A DNA stretch of 64,000 bases from Siphonodentalium dalli (Eukaryota; Mollusca; Scaphopoda; Gadilida; Siphonodentaliidae), in assembly GCA_032622095.1 (NCBI GenBank), contig CP136065.1, forward strand, positions 244,713,474-244,777,473, written 5' to 3'. Position numbers and translations under genes: made by a program. Positions within the stretch are counted from its first letter, which is position 1. Each line of letters starts with the position of its first letter. The notes beneath the pieces are model-generated. The model made no database searches. It was not told the origin of the DNA and saw only the letters and a program-made list of their open reading frames with translations. This document shows positions 47,291 to 59,965 of this stretch, in pieces.

Positions 47291-48110
47291 TTTTTCGGAA
47301 TAGCGGAGAATAATGTTCGGGATACATATAAAAAATACACTTTTCACCAAATTTGGTTGTTATTATGGAAATTGAGTAAATTGGTCTATAAATACCGCAC
47401 TGTGACACATTTAAGATAGATCAGCACACTAAACACCTTTCATACCAAAGGTAATTACATGTTAAACAAAAAAATGGTCCAAACCTGATGACATGTTAGT
47501 ATACAATATATAGAAGGCAGAATATGGAATTGTATCTATCATCCAGAACTTGTAAGCGATTTCATGGCACGCTGAGACAATATCTACCATTTCCATAATT
47601 TGGCGGCCATTTTGGCAGCCATTTTGAAGAAACAATTTCTGTTCCGGTGAGTTGGAATATTCATGGGTAATGGTATGCCTCACTTACATTACAAATTTCT
47701 GCTCATTTCTTGTTGAAATATGACTAGATTCCAAATTGTGATTATTTTTTTTTTTAGTTAAATTTTATACCGCGTTCTATAAAATAGAATATTTGAGGGA
47801 TAGGTAGCGATTAGGTAGCGACTAGGACCCCATATTTCCTTGCTCCAATGATCAGTTAACATAAAAAATACAAACTAAAGTCACAATTCTCAACCAGTTC
47901 AAATCAGCAGAAACTGATCTAGAAGCTATTAGTGAAAACACGACATATTTCCACTTCCGGTGGCCATTTGACTGCCATCTTGTATATATTTGACAGGATG
48001 TTTTTCCGGTATAATTTGCATCAAACTGACTTAGTGTCTAGTCATAAAAAAACGGCGGCCATGATGGACGCCATCTTGTCTAGTGTCTACACGGTCACTT
48101 TTTTCGCGTT
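47291..48110 (+). repeat. Right arm of the large inverted duplication
   Basis: Inverse of 45455-46240. Its outer part (47871-48110) is also the partner of 2161-2470 in direct orientation. Confidence 0.8.
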
Positions 48111-48530
48111 AAGTCAGGGCGTAGCCCGAGACCATTTAGTTTACGAATGTCCAGTAGCGAGTCCATTAACCGACGTAAAACAGTTCTATAACAAACAAGG
48201 AGAAATTACATTGTTATTTCTTTTCAGCATATTATCGACTCAAAACGAGGCGATTCTAAGCAGGGTATCAACCTGAAACAAGTTCGATTATAAGCAGATA
48301 ATGTGATAGTTTTTTTGGGAGAACAGGCTGAATATGTGGTATTCGTGAAAGCACCACAACACGGATCACCCTTTCCAAAGAGGGGAATAAGTATACACAG
48401 GCTCATAGAATGTGACTTAATTCACAGAGTTTCCGTTGGGACTGGTATAATTTGCTAGAAATTTAACTTTCTCTATTTCAACTGTTTGCTTGACTCTCAT
48501 AATCGCAATGATATTTTAAATATTAATATT
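48111..48530 (+). repeat. Composite repeat, compact copy of 2470-4800
   Basis: Carries in order the right arm of the 2491 hairpin, one 'aaggagaaattacattg' unit, and the segment matching 4556-4800. It has no hairpin element or telomeric expansion, so it serves as an unfilled reference for the first locus. Confidence 0.85.
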
Positions 48531-49682
48531 AGACAACTACATTAATATGGCAGTGCCGTCTACGGCGATGCAGGGGTTGAAGGCTTGGTTACTTTCATTT
48601 TCCGATCGTTCTGCCGCTCCTGCGACCTTTGTCGAGCTAATGACAGTTCACGTCAATCCGATAACTTGTCTATGAGGTCCACAACGCATGTTCCAATCTA
48701 ACGCTGATCCCACGCCCAGCCGGGATTAATTTGAGCGCGAAATCCAATCCTATAATTATGTAAATACCCTTTCAGCTTAAGTTGCGTACCCTTCGTTTTT
48801 TTCTGGTGAAAGTTATACTCATTCAGATCTCCTGAGCAGCTCTACGAATTTACTTGAATGTACTTGATTGTCACAGCTATAGACGAAACGGGATATTAAT
48901 AGTGGTTGAAATTTGAATGGTGAATGTTGAGTTTCGGTAGCTGTACTCAAGCTCGCCAAATGTAACTGGCATGGTAAGTGTGGTACCAAAGCCCATAATG
49001 CTACAGTAAATGTCTCAGCTGCACTGAAAGGTCCCTTTGTCTGTAGCACAATTCCTGCGAAAACACAGCCCCCTGTCGGGGATTTTCTGGTGCCACCCCT
49101 GCTTGCGCTGCCCATGGGCGAGTCCGTACATGCGCGCCTGCTTTGCGGTAGTGGTACTATGCAAATAAATACCTATGTATAGGTAGACAGGGACAGCGGA
49201 TTGGGCTGCGCGGGGGGGGGGGTGAGAAGCGCGTTACAGGCCACTGTGCGTTTGCGACAGTAATTCAGATAGCCGCCATAATACGCTCTGATTCTTAAAT
49301 CAATTTAGTAGCTAACATCGAGCAACACATCTATTGCCACCCACGATTCATATATGGTAGGTAGTTCTAATGCCACCAAAATTGCTCGAGTTGATTTCAA
49401 AATTCTTGATATTAAAATGTGATAAATTGTAATCGATCGAAGAGGGATAACTCTATCGACACAAATCTCAATTCTGCCTATGCATGGAGTTACACCACTT
49501 GTTACCTTTGCTTAAAATGTATATACAAAATTGAGGTTTGTTGTTTGTCCTGAAGGGCGGGTGGAGTCAATTAAAAATGGCGCCCACATGCCGGACTATT
49601 TATATTGTTATATCATTTGTACATAGATATGTTATTACCTACCCCCTCCCCAGAGTGTGTCTGCTGAAACTGGTGTCACTTA
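48531..49682. other. No gene recognised
   Basis: A minus-strand frame at 48819-49115 has no domain I recognise. A poly-G run lies at about 49212-49221. Confidence 0.35.
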
Positions 49683-49809
49683 TAGTGTGGTCGTCGGGAG
49701 GTTGAACCTGGAAAAAAATGTTATAAAGCTGGTTTTGGTCTCATTTTACGCGCAAAAGTATCAGGAATAACATATCCAAAATCCGCTAAAATCCGCCTTG
49801 GGGAAAATT
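49683..49809 (+). repeat. Left terminal inverted repeat of the CXC element
   Basis: Pairs with 53670-53805. The outer 11 bases and the inner ~35 bases are best conserved ('gttataaagc' also shared). The middle is diverged. Confidence 0.85.
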
Positions 49810-50115
49810 CAGGATTCAAGATGGCGTCCAATGTGGCGGCCAACGATTATAAATATTACCCAATCAGCATCAGTACGTTGTGAGGTATGGGGTAATGAGT
49901 TTGGTCGCATACAAATGTCATCACGTTTTACAAAGGATTCCACGGGAGTCACACTGTCCAAATATCAGTCACAGAGTCAAAAGATGGCCACCAAAATGGC
50001 CGCCAAAATGACAATTATTTTTTTGTTTATTTTGTTGATCGAAATCAGCCAGTGATGACCAGCATGAGAAATACTTCATCATTTCGACACTTGTTTGTCA
50101 AATATATCAATATAC

Positions 50116-53100
50116 TCAGACCTCATCCTCGTCATCTATCAGAACCTCTTCTGAATTCATGCAGCCCTCTCCACGACAATCTCCACAAGCGATAACACAT
50201 TTCAGACCATGTTTGCGACATGTACACACATTGGTGTAACGTGGTTTTTTGATGACATCTTACACTTGCACCGTACAAACTTGAGCAATTCGTCTGGGCT
50301 GCATTCTGGCCAGTCTTGACTGGGGAAAGATCCGCACCACGTCGTTCCCAACCCCATCTCTCAGCATTCAATACGTCGTTATTCAGTGTTCTCCAAATCA
50401 TCACCTGGAGATGAACTCTGAGACTGTGATAGTATGCCGCTCGTTCTGTTGGTGGGAGTTTTTGGGGCTCTAATGCAGTCTTGCTAGAAGATACCATATC
50501 CATAAACTTCGCATACCGAAGTGTATTTAGAGAATCTTCTTTCTTACCACTACACACTACAACGAAGAGCCTCATTCCGGCATCTCCAATGTCTTTCTGA
50601 TTAGCTCTAGATTCCTGCATGAGTGATGATATTATGCGAACTTCAGCAGACTCGTTTATCTTTCTGACGATACTTGTTTTCCCATGTCCGAATATTGCAG
50701 AGGTGGTGTCACAGCCTCCCCATGCATGTGCAAACAGGATATGGGAAGTTGTGAGCTGTCCAGCCTTGCGCACGATGTCACCGATTCGCCATATGGCAGC
50801 ACTGCCTTTGCCAGATTGGAAAAATATGTCGGCCATGTTGGATTTCCAGTGATGGATCAAAAGAATAATCACATATGTGTCGTCCGCGATAACTCTGATG
50901 TTTCTTCCATGTGATGCAAACTCTAGGGCATGAAACTATCAGAGTATCTGCATCACCACTGCTGTTGTGAACTGCATGCCCATCACCCGACAAGAGGCGG
51001 CCAATCAAGTTGATGAACTGACTTTTATTTATCTCATTTGAGAGGAAAATTTGCTGGTTATTGTGGCTCGCTGTTGTTTCAGTGACCCGAACTTCTGCAC
51101 ATGTTTTGCCAGATCGCCGTATATGAGTATCTCATTTAAATAGTGTATTCGTATATTGTAATTACGATAATTGCATGTCATAACCACGCACGTAACATGT
51201 ACACAACTCATACACACATCTCCAGCGTTTTCCGATTTAGTACTCCTGCGATCAACCAGAGATAAACCCCCATTTTGTGTGGAAAACTGCGCTGGGTGAT
51301 CAGATTTCACAATTCGTTGGTTATTTGTTATACATATGTTATTCATTGTTATTCAATTATACCGTCATATATATGTCTAGAAGTATACGTATATAATTAT
51401 ATACTCATACAACCATATTCATATTTATTATAAATGAATTCCAGTTGTCTCTCCAAGCGATGAACTGGCTATAGTGACCCGCCTTGATTGCACACTAACG
51501 AAATTAATTCACTATATTGAACTCGCTCGTTATCAACTCGAATCCCGGGATACATATGATCCAGAGACTTTGTGTGATCTTTTCTTTTAATTGATGCATC
51601 AGTGATGCTCACATTGTCAAGTTTTCTCTGGATGTTTGGCCAACACTCTCAAAATCGGAACAATTCACGCCATCAGTTCCATTGGACGTTAGCCCCGATG
51701 ACTACGAACGGAGTTTCTTCTCATCGGCATCAAAGGGGTCGTGGTCATCAAACCAGGTTTGCAAACTAACCATATCATCGAAATTACGCTTTCGCCTAGA
51801 TTCTCCCATTACATTGTGCTGATCACTGGTACTATGTCGCATATTGGTCAACTCGGTCATTGCATCGTGTATCTCTGCACATCTGTGCATACTGAGTATC
51901 CACTGCAAACGTACCGTTTATGTCAGTCCTCTACCTCGAGTATACCCCCTCGACTCTTGATAGATCTCATCAGTACTTGTTCAATAATAAGATCGGTTGA
52001 TAACCCCGCCCAGAATCTGCTACTTCTACGGGCTACATGGAAGCCATGTTCCTCAAAACACTGATGTACCCAAGGATGCTTCACTGGTAATTCTAGCATC
52101 ATTTGGAGATATAATCTACAGCTCTTTGCGTGGATGCGAAGAGGTTCAGCATTTGCCCTACTGTTACAATGTGCAGATTCCAATCCCCTGTTCGCTCAGC
52201 ACGGATGAAGTTCTTTAGGGTTTGCACATAATCCATATACTGCACCCACAATTGTGCTGTGAGGGATTCTTTGACAAGCAGTGATTTATAACAATTGATA
52301 CATTGCTCGAGCTTTAACAGTTCAGTTGAGTCCGCAGCCGCGGATATAGGAACAACACCAATTTCAATCTCTTCACACAGTTTTGGTATTCTGTCCATTT
52401 AATTCTGGTGCATTTTGCCCATCGTGTTTCACCAACAACGTGTACATCACCCTGTTGCACGTGTGAGGCTTCTATGTCATCTTGTTCCCGTACCGATTCG
52501 ATGTCCGCAGAACTACCGTCCTTTTCAACTGGGACAACTTCAGCTATCAACTTATTGAAAAGCGCAGCCTCAACTAGGTAGTGACCACGCAATGCCCTCG
52601 ACACTGCCTTTCCAGATATCATATGGGTCACTGTGTTCTGACCGTACACTTTCTCCAAAGCTTCTTCTAACCCCGACCCCTTCATCTTCGAACCGATACT
52701 CCCCATGAAGCTCATTACAGTGTGAAATCCGCCGAGTCTACACACTATGTTCATCGACTTAGAACTTATTATGTTTACAGCCTTGAACCACAACGGCTGG
52801 TCGAAAGTGATACATGGCGTGTGGATGTTCAATCTACGTGCCTGTTCCTCAACATAAATGAGTGTAGAATAAATGCAATCGTCATCTGACGGATTCAAAT
52901 CGATGATGGGAAGGAACAGAACATCTGATTTCTCAGCGGTCAGAGTGTCGCCCTGCGAGTAAGCACTTTGCATGAAACCTGACCAGTCCGCGCTCGGTTT
53001 TTCATTCTTACTGAAAAAGCATGCTGAGTGCCACAGCATATCTGTGCTGAGGTCATATGGGAGGGTATTGGGTGTGGCCAAATGAAGAAGAGGTTTCAGT

Positions 53101-53276
53101 TTGATATTGGAAATTCCTTTGCCAATAACATCAACATATTGGGAGATAGGCGTGCCTTTGTCCTTCACGAGCTCATCAACCCTCAACCGCTTTTGTCTCA
53201 TGATTACACGCGACTTCAGGTTCAGTGCTGATTGATTCATGGGTGCAGATATTGCAACTATCCCCACTATCCCCAT
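50116..53276 (-). pseudogene. Transposase-like protein with PIN/XPG-like and CXC domains
   Basis: The gene runs from about 53276 down to a TGA at 50116-50118. N-terminal block (53276-52400): 'VLFLPIIDLNPSDDDCIYST', 'TPCITFDQPLWFKAVNI', 'RLGGFHTVMSFMGSIGSKMK', 'SGLEEALEKVYGQNTVTHM'. The invariant-looking D of TFDQP and E of GLEE are candidate catalytic acids. Middle block (52398-51702): 'NFIRAERTGDWNLHI', 'RRSSRFWAGLSTDLIIEQVL', 'WILSMHRCAEI'. Nuclease-like block (51008-50600): 'GDADTLIVSC' and 'AHAWGGCDTTSAIFGHGKTS', resembling the acidic strand and H-G-C-D/G-x-G-K of PIN/FEN1-type nucleases. C-terminal CXC block: 'CKCK' then 'CTCRKHGLKCVIACGDCRG'. At least four frame changes (about 52390, 52130, 51910, 50245) and an unexplained gap at 51350-51480 show decay. 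This family is dispersed in many invertebrate genomes. Confidence 0.8.
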
Positions 53277-53669
53277 TCGAAGTGATCTATTAGAAACAAC
53301 TGAACAATGCTACTTGTGGTTTGCACAACTGCAGTGAGGTGCGTTATGTCGTTCTATGCTAACGTTCTTTATCACTGGAGCGCACACATGGCTTATTTTG
53401 GTGTTTTCCTCCAACGCTCACAAAACACTCTTTATGTATGGTGCGCACGCATGCATTGGAATTTTACTCAACGCTCTTTATTGGTGGGGGCAAATATGGC
53501 TTACACTGTGTGGGTCATGTTATCGTATCATCATATGACAATTATCCATGCGAACTTTCCACGCATAAGTGGTTTGCGAGCTAACACAAGTAAACTGTTT
53601 GTATTTATCTGCATTACGAAATTTTGTGGCATAATGACGAAACGTCCTGTATTCAAATGACTGTAAAAA

Positions 53670-53805
53670 AAATTCCCCAAAGCGGATTTTAGCGGATTTT
53701 GGATATATTGTTGTCCAAACATTCCCGGTCAAAATGACACTAAAACTGGCTTTATAACAATTTTTTCTACGTTCCCCCTCCAAAATCACCGCAACGACCA
53801 CACTA
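53670..53805 (-). repeat. Right terminal inverted repeat of the CXC element
   Basis: Inverse partner of 49683-49809, ending 'cgaccacacta' just before the TTA duplication. Confidence 0.85.
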
Positions 53806-53909
53806 TTATATTGTGTATACACATCATTCTATATATGCATTCCATAGATACTTGTTAATAATATGTTGCATAGAGATTGGCCGATACGTCTGCGTACTTG
53901 TACATTCCT

Positions 53910-56900
53910 ATGTCTAATATCGAAATAATTTCTCTAAATTGCCAAGGGCTTAACCAAAACGAAAAACGCCGAGATCTGTTCCATCACTTTCGAGATAAAA
54001 AAAGCTTCAATATACTGTCTACAGGACACTCATTTCACCAAAGCCATGGAAAAATACATTGAAGCAGAATGGGGATTCAATACAGTAATGACCTCTTACT
54101 CGTCTCAATCCCGTAGGGTGGCATTCCTTTTTAATAATAACTTCGGATATGGAATACATGACACCACACGGGATTCAGAAGGGAACTACATTATATTAGA
54201 TATATCGATCAGTATCGATCGAAAAAATTAGATTCAGTCTCGTGACAATTTATGGCCCGAATGACGATATTCCAATTTTTTTTTTAAATATCAAGAAACT
54301 GATTTTAGACATCGGTAATACTCAAATAATCATATGTGGTGACTGGAACGTCACGCAAGATCAAGAACTTGATACCTTCAATTACAACAACATTAATAAT
54401 CCAAACGCAAAAGACGCACTGAAAAATCTTGCTGCCAGCCTCGAACTCGTGGACCCATGGAGATTGAAAAATAAAAATGAAAGACGATATACTTGGCGAA
54501 GAAAATCCCCAATTAAAATGGCAAGGTTGGACTTGTTTATGATCTCTTCAGATCTTTTAAGTTTACTCGAAACTGGCCCAGATATTTTACCTGCTTATAG
54601 ATCGGACCACTCCATGATTAATCGCACACTCAAAATTAATAACTCGGAAAGGGGACCCGGGTTTTGGAAATTTAATAACTCCCTACTGCACGAAAAAGAA
54701 TATGCATCGACTGTAAAAACAATCATATATGAGAATAAAGTTAGATATGTCATCATACAGCCAGATGGCACCCCCTGTCGAAAACCCGACACGATCACTA
54801 AACAACTATTCCTTCACGCAATGCTACTAGACATTCGTGGTGCGACAATTCAGTTCTCATCCAAACGCAAACGAGAATCGAAGCTCAGAGAAAATAAACT
54901 CCTTTGTGATCGAAAAGAAATTAAATTGCAAATTGATCAGTCTGACAACAGTCTCGAAGAAAAAAGTTCCCTTTTACGAAAACTTGATGAATTAGATTCA
55001 AAAATTAAAGATATGAGAAAAGATAATATTCGCGGAGCCATGATCCGGTCTCGTGCTCAATGGGTCGAACGAGGCGAGAAACCTACTAAATACTTTCTTA
55101 ATTTAGAAAAAAGGAATTATGTATCTAAGACAATAACATCCCTTAACGATGACTCAGGCAACACCTTATCGTCACAGACAGAAATCATCAATGAGGCGCG
55201 TAGCTTTTACAAAAATCTTTACTCACACCGACCTGTCCATAAACAACAAATCAACGAAATCATCCGTAACGAAAATGTCCCCAGGCTATCCCCCGAACTG
55301 TCTGAAAGCATAGAAGCCACCATAACCCTTAATGAACTAACTTCTGCGTTGAAACGAACAAAGAACGACAAAAGTCCTGATCAAGATGGCTATACAGTAG
55401 AATTCTTCAAATTTTTTGGGGTAAATTTTGGTTCCATTCTCTTGGAATCCCTAAATGAATCAATTACAACCGGGGAGCTGTCGATTACACAAAAAACAGG
55501 GATTGATCACTCTTATTCCAAAGAAAGACAAAGACAGGCAACTCCTAAAAAACTGGCGTCCAATCTCACTGTTGAATGTGATATATAAACTAGCATCAGC
55601 TTGCATAACAGATAGACTGAAAAACGTTTTACCGGTAATAATTGACCCCGATCAAACAGGCTTCCTCTCAAATATATTTATTGGAGACAACACCAGACTC
55701 ATATACGACATTCTTAAAAAAACAGAGCGAGAATCAACACCAGGAATGCTGCTATTAATAGATTTTTAAAAGGCTTTCGGCTCTGTATCATGGTCATGCA
55801 TACAGGCATACATGTATTACATTAGTGCCTAGATGTTTTTATTTTGGTGAATCAATCAAGTCTTGGATATCCATTTTCTACAATAATATATCCTCTTCTA
55901 TTCTCATAAACGGGCATATCTCCCAAAGTTTCAATCTATTCAGAGGCAGGGTGATCCTATTTCACCTTATATTTTTTTAATTTGTGCAGAAATTCTAGGT
56001 ATCCTAATGAGACAAAACACTAAAATTAAAGGAATAATCCTCGGCGGTTTAGAATATAAAATAACACAGTACGCAGACGACACAACGCTGATCCTCGATG
56101 GCAGTCGGGAACGTCTACTAGAATCTTATATTACATTACACAAATTCGCCTCGGTGTCAGGACTGAATATCAACCACAGTAAATGTCAGGCATCGTGGAT
56201 TGGGGCTCTGAAGGGAAAAACACACAACATATGCCCTGAACTACATGTACAATTCACCAACTCCTTTACTCTGTTAGGGATCAAATTTAATACCAACCTT
56301 GATCAAATATTAGATAACTACGACTCAAAGCTATCCGATATTAAGGCCCTGATAAAATCATGGGGCCATAGGCTATTGACTCCTTTGGGTAGAATCACGG
56401 TAATAAAATCTCTTATACTGCCAAAAATAACCCACCTAATTCAGTCTCTTCCCAACCCGACGCCATCATTTTTTTTAAATTTAAAAACGATTCTGTTTAA
56501 CTTTGTTTGGGGCGGAAAACAAGACAGAGTTAAAAGAACCCAACTCTGCCAAAATTTCGAAGCAGGGGGCCTGAAAATGGTTGATGTCGAAGCTTTCAAT
56601 TCATCTATGAAGATAACATGGATCCGCCGAATTATACTGAAACGGCCGAAATGGCACCCTCTTGTAGATTTACCAATAGACGAAGATCCCCTCTTTCTTA
56701 CATATGGAGGCCAATAGTTAAAGCTATATTCTGCCCGCATCCAGAATCCTTTCTGGAGAGATGTCCTTATCGCCTGGTCTGAGCTATTGGTAGCAGAAAA
56801 AGAGACCATACCCTTACTGTCTTCAATTTTATGGAATAATGAACATTTTAAAATAAATGGTTCGACACTAAATCTACGGACATGGAGAGAACATGGAATC

Positions 56901-57648
56901 ATTTTCGCTAACGATCTTTTCCAGACTGATGGCACATTTCACACTAGACATTCCCTCTTATCGACATTTAATGTCCGAACAGATTTCATCACCTTGCATG
57001 CGCTTCTTCGACAGGCAGAAAAAAGTGTCAAAACCCTTAAACAACCTAATAATCCCCTGATGGCACCAATCCTCCCAAGTAATTACATATTATTATTACG
57101 CAATGCGAAAGGTGGGCGCGAATTTTACAACTGTATAGTGTCGAGAAACAAGAAACTTGACGTGTGCTCGAAATGGGAATCCAAACTAGGGGAGTACAAC
57201 ATTCCATGGGATATTTGCTTCAGGGCACCTTTCCAGTCCACGTCTGACACTAAATTACACTGGCTTCAATTTCGTATAAACTGTAGAATTTTAGCTACCA
57301 ATAAATTTCTAAAAACTACCCAAGTTTAGACAAGACGATCTTTGCACCCGATGTCAAACACAAGAAACGATATGCCACATAATTTGGGAGTGTCGGCATG
57401 TTCAATCATTCCTAGACAAGCGTTCCAAATGGACAATATCAAACAATTTCGTCATTCCTTTAACAAAAAAGACAATGACGCTTGGAAACATGAGCAATCG
57501 AACGCATAACATTACAAATTATTTAATTTTGATTATTGAAAACTATATTTACAAAACAAAATTTACAACGGACCAACTATCTATGAATGCTTTAATTGCA
57601 GAATTCAACTTTAGGTATAATTGCGAAAAAATAAAAAGCATACTGTAG
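53910..57648 (+). pseudogene. LINE ORF2 (APE-RT), Tx1/L1-like, broken
   Basis: About 1,240 codons over several frames. N-terminus 'MSNIEIISLNCQGLN' is an apurinic-type endonuclease start. 'TIYGPNDD', 'ICGDWNV' and 'YRSDHSMI' are later endonuclease motifs. 'SRAQWVERGEKPTKYFLNLE' is typical of the Tx1/L1 group before the reverse transcriptase. RT motifs follow: 'LIPKKDKDRQLLKNWRPISL', 'LLIDF' followed by a stop then 'KAFGSV', 'GDPISPYIF' out of frame, and 'QYADDTTLIL' with the catalytic YADD intact. The end has 'CTRCQTQETICHIIWEC', a C-x2-C...H...C knuckle, and a stop at 57646-57648. Frame changes occur near 54055, 54230, 55480, 55990, 56740 and 57325, and an in-frame stop lies in the RT, so it is inactive. 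It begins only 104 bases beyond the CXC element. No ORF1 is seen. Confidence 0.9.
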
Positions 57649-58136
57649 ACTTGAACATAATATGTTCGATACCAAGTGGCTCCTAATGAAACGAGCACTT
57701 GAAAACGAAACCCGATAAGATACAACACTTTAAAGGCCGTTCGGATATATCGCAATATTATATTGGTAGAATAGAAAGTTGAAACATGGCCAGTCATTGA
57801 CCGATTGTTCGTAAACAACGAAATAATTTGTCGACAAAGAACACAGGGTAACAACTCTATTAATATAGCTCCCGGCATCGAGGCTGCATCTTCTATTTTG
57901 ACATATCCTGACTGTTTTCGCAGCGCTGTGTCGTGTATCGTTTCCAATCTCCCATATTTGATATCAACATATTATATGTCCATGTTACATTATATGATGA
58001 CACCAGGTGCGAATGAAGAGTGTGAGACTGTGCGCTTGTGACAGTGAGATAGTTTCCCCTCCCGCCCTTGAAATATTGTATGCTGATGTATGTCTGTGAT
58101 ATTCCGTGTATGTTTTGCTATTCAATAAAAAAAAAA
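57649..58136 (+). other. Probable LINE 3' untranslated region and poly(A) tail
   Basis: A run of ten A (58127-58136) follows 'gttttgctattcaat', giving an AATAAA-like end on the coding strand. I could not find a matching target duplication, so the end point is probable and not certain. Unrelated insertion within this stretch is possible. Confidence 0.55.
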
Positions 58137-58529
58137 TATTCATACAAACCTTTACGGGTGCAGCCATGTAATGACCAATGCAACACACCACACTATTATT
58201 AGTATAAAGTTTCTTACAGTTGGTTAGTAGTATCATAACACTTTAACCAAAATATACTGCGAATCAGAAAGTTTAGAAAGATTAGAAAATTCTATGTTAA
58301 AAGTTTCCAAGGCAACATGTTCAGGTTACTTTGTGTCATGTTACATTGTTTCATGTTACATTGTTTCAAGTTATATTTTTGCAGGTTTACTACCGGTGGT
58401 TAGTATTTTTAAGTTTGAGATTTTAGGAAAACGATATTATCAAAGCAACACAAAACAAGATTATCAGCATCAAGTTTCATATAGTTGGTTAGTTTTGTCA
58501 TAACGCTTTAGTCAGAATACAATCAGAAG

Positions 58530-58805
58530 CTATGTTAGATTAGAAAGTTTCATTTTAAAAGTGTTCAGGGCAACATGTAATCTTCCATGTTAAAAGTGTT
58601 GAGGGCAACATGTAATCTTCTATGTTAAAAGTGTTCAAGGCAACATGTAACCTTCTATGTTAAAAGTATTCAGGGTAACTTGTAACCTTCTATGTTAAAA
58701 GTATTCAGGGTAACTTGTAACCTTCTATGTTAAAAGTATTCAGGGTAACTTGTAACCTTCTATGTTAAAAGTGTTCAGGGCAACATGGAACCTTCTATGT
58801 TAAAA
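58530..58805. repeat. Minisatellite (~40-bp unit)
   Basis: Seven copies of 'ttctatgttaaaagtgttca' plus 'gggcaacatgtaac'. Alternate copies have 'gtattcagggtaacttgtaa'. Confidence 0.95.
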
Positions 58806-58815
58806 GGTGGTTCAA

Positions 58816-59965
58816 GTGTTTTAGGGTGCATTTACATTGCTATAGAACTGTACACAGATCTACACGCAGACTAGTGTAAACGGGTTGATATAGAAATGCA
58901 CACAGAAAGAAAACGGTATTAGTTCGTGTGAGCGAAAATCGTGTCCGCTATACGTCACGGTCATCGCCGAAGCATTGCGACAGGCAAATCTGTTTTGATT
59001 AATTGTTACTCGGGCTTGGCGAATGTGTTTTAGTGTTCGTTGTCATTTCAACCAGTGTATTTCGAACATTGAACACGGACAGGGATGTGGAAACTTTGGT
59101 CAAAGTTTTCAACAGTTGGAAATTTCATACCTGACACAACATTAGTTGTAATTTCCAAACCAACAATAGGTTGAAAATGATCTTGTAGTTTGATTTTCAA
59201 ACATTTTGTTGGGGGGGGGGGGTATTGTTTTCGGACCAATATTTGCATAATTTCCTACTTTTTATCAAACTTTTGGGCTGAAATGGCCATCAGCTGGAAG
59301 TTTTCCAACCTTATCATGGGGGCGGGTGTCAGGTTGGAAATTTCCAACACTTGGAAAGATTGTGTCCTGGTCCCTCCTCGTGGCCAATCAAAAACTGCTA
59401 GTTAATTTAAGAAAAACAATATTGTCCTACATTTGGCCAACATTGTCATTGGAATTGTCATCAGTTGGAATTTTTACTACATTTGGTCAAATAAAGGGTG
59501 TTGTAGGGTGGATACCCACTCCATACAGATCCAAAATGGCCACCGCCCAGATGGTGTCAAACAGGAGACCTATAGATATATAGATGATCACCTGAAATCC
59601 TATATATTGGTGGAATCGCCATCTAAAGCTATATGGGTGCTCTCTAGTCTCTCTATTTGTGCACACGGTTGTTTATTGTGTATTCCTATGCGATTTGCAT
59701 TCTTTCTTCGAACCACTATCAAGTGGTATAAGGATACACTTTAAATACATGCGGCACATACCAAATCGGTGTTGTCTGCTGATAGTTGATCCATTTTTAT
59801 GTCTGGCCTAAACTGAAACGACTCGTAGTGAATTGTCAATTACCAGAGTACTGGTCAGCGCGCGTTCACTATTAGTACTCATATTGTGATCACAGTAATG
59901 CGCGACACGTGACTTCATACAGATCTGTATACAGTTCTATATCAGTCTAAATGCACCCTTAAGGT
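58816..59965. mobile_element. Inverted-repeat element (~1.15 kb)
   Basis: 'agggtgcatttacattgcta' and 'tagaactgtacacagatct' at the left face inverse copies at 59930-59965 ('agatctgtatacagttctat', 'ctaaatgcaccct'). The interior includes repeated 'ttggaaatttccaac' segments (59110-59350) and a G-run at 59211-59221. No transposase is recognised. Possibly hAT-like by terminus. Confidence 0.65.

Larger units (their letters stand above)
49683..53805 (-). mobile_element. TIR DNA transposon with CXC/nuclease gene (probable Academ)
   Basis: A 4,123-bp element. Its termini are inverse copies of about 127-136 bp starting 'tagtgtggtcg', and their inner ends both read 'atatccaaaatccgctaaaa'. TTA occurs immediately outside each end (49680-49682 and 53806-53808), a 3-bp target duplication. 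The interior carries one minus-strand gene. Structure (long terminal repeats, short duplication, XPG-like nuclease signature, CXC domain) fits what I know of the Academ superfamily, but I cannot run the comparison. The gene is broken, so the copy could only move with help. Confidence 0.75.

Noticed and set aside
48819-49115. 98-codon minus-strand frame
   Set aside because: Composition is protein-like in places, but I recognise no family, no splice sites and no second copy here.
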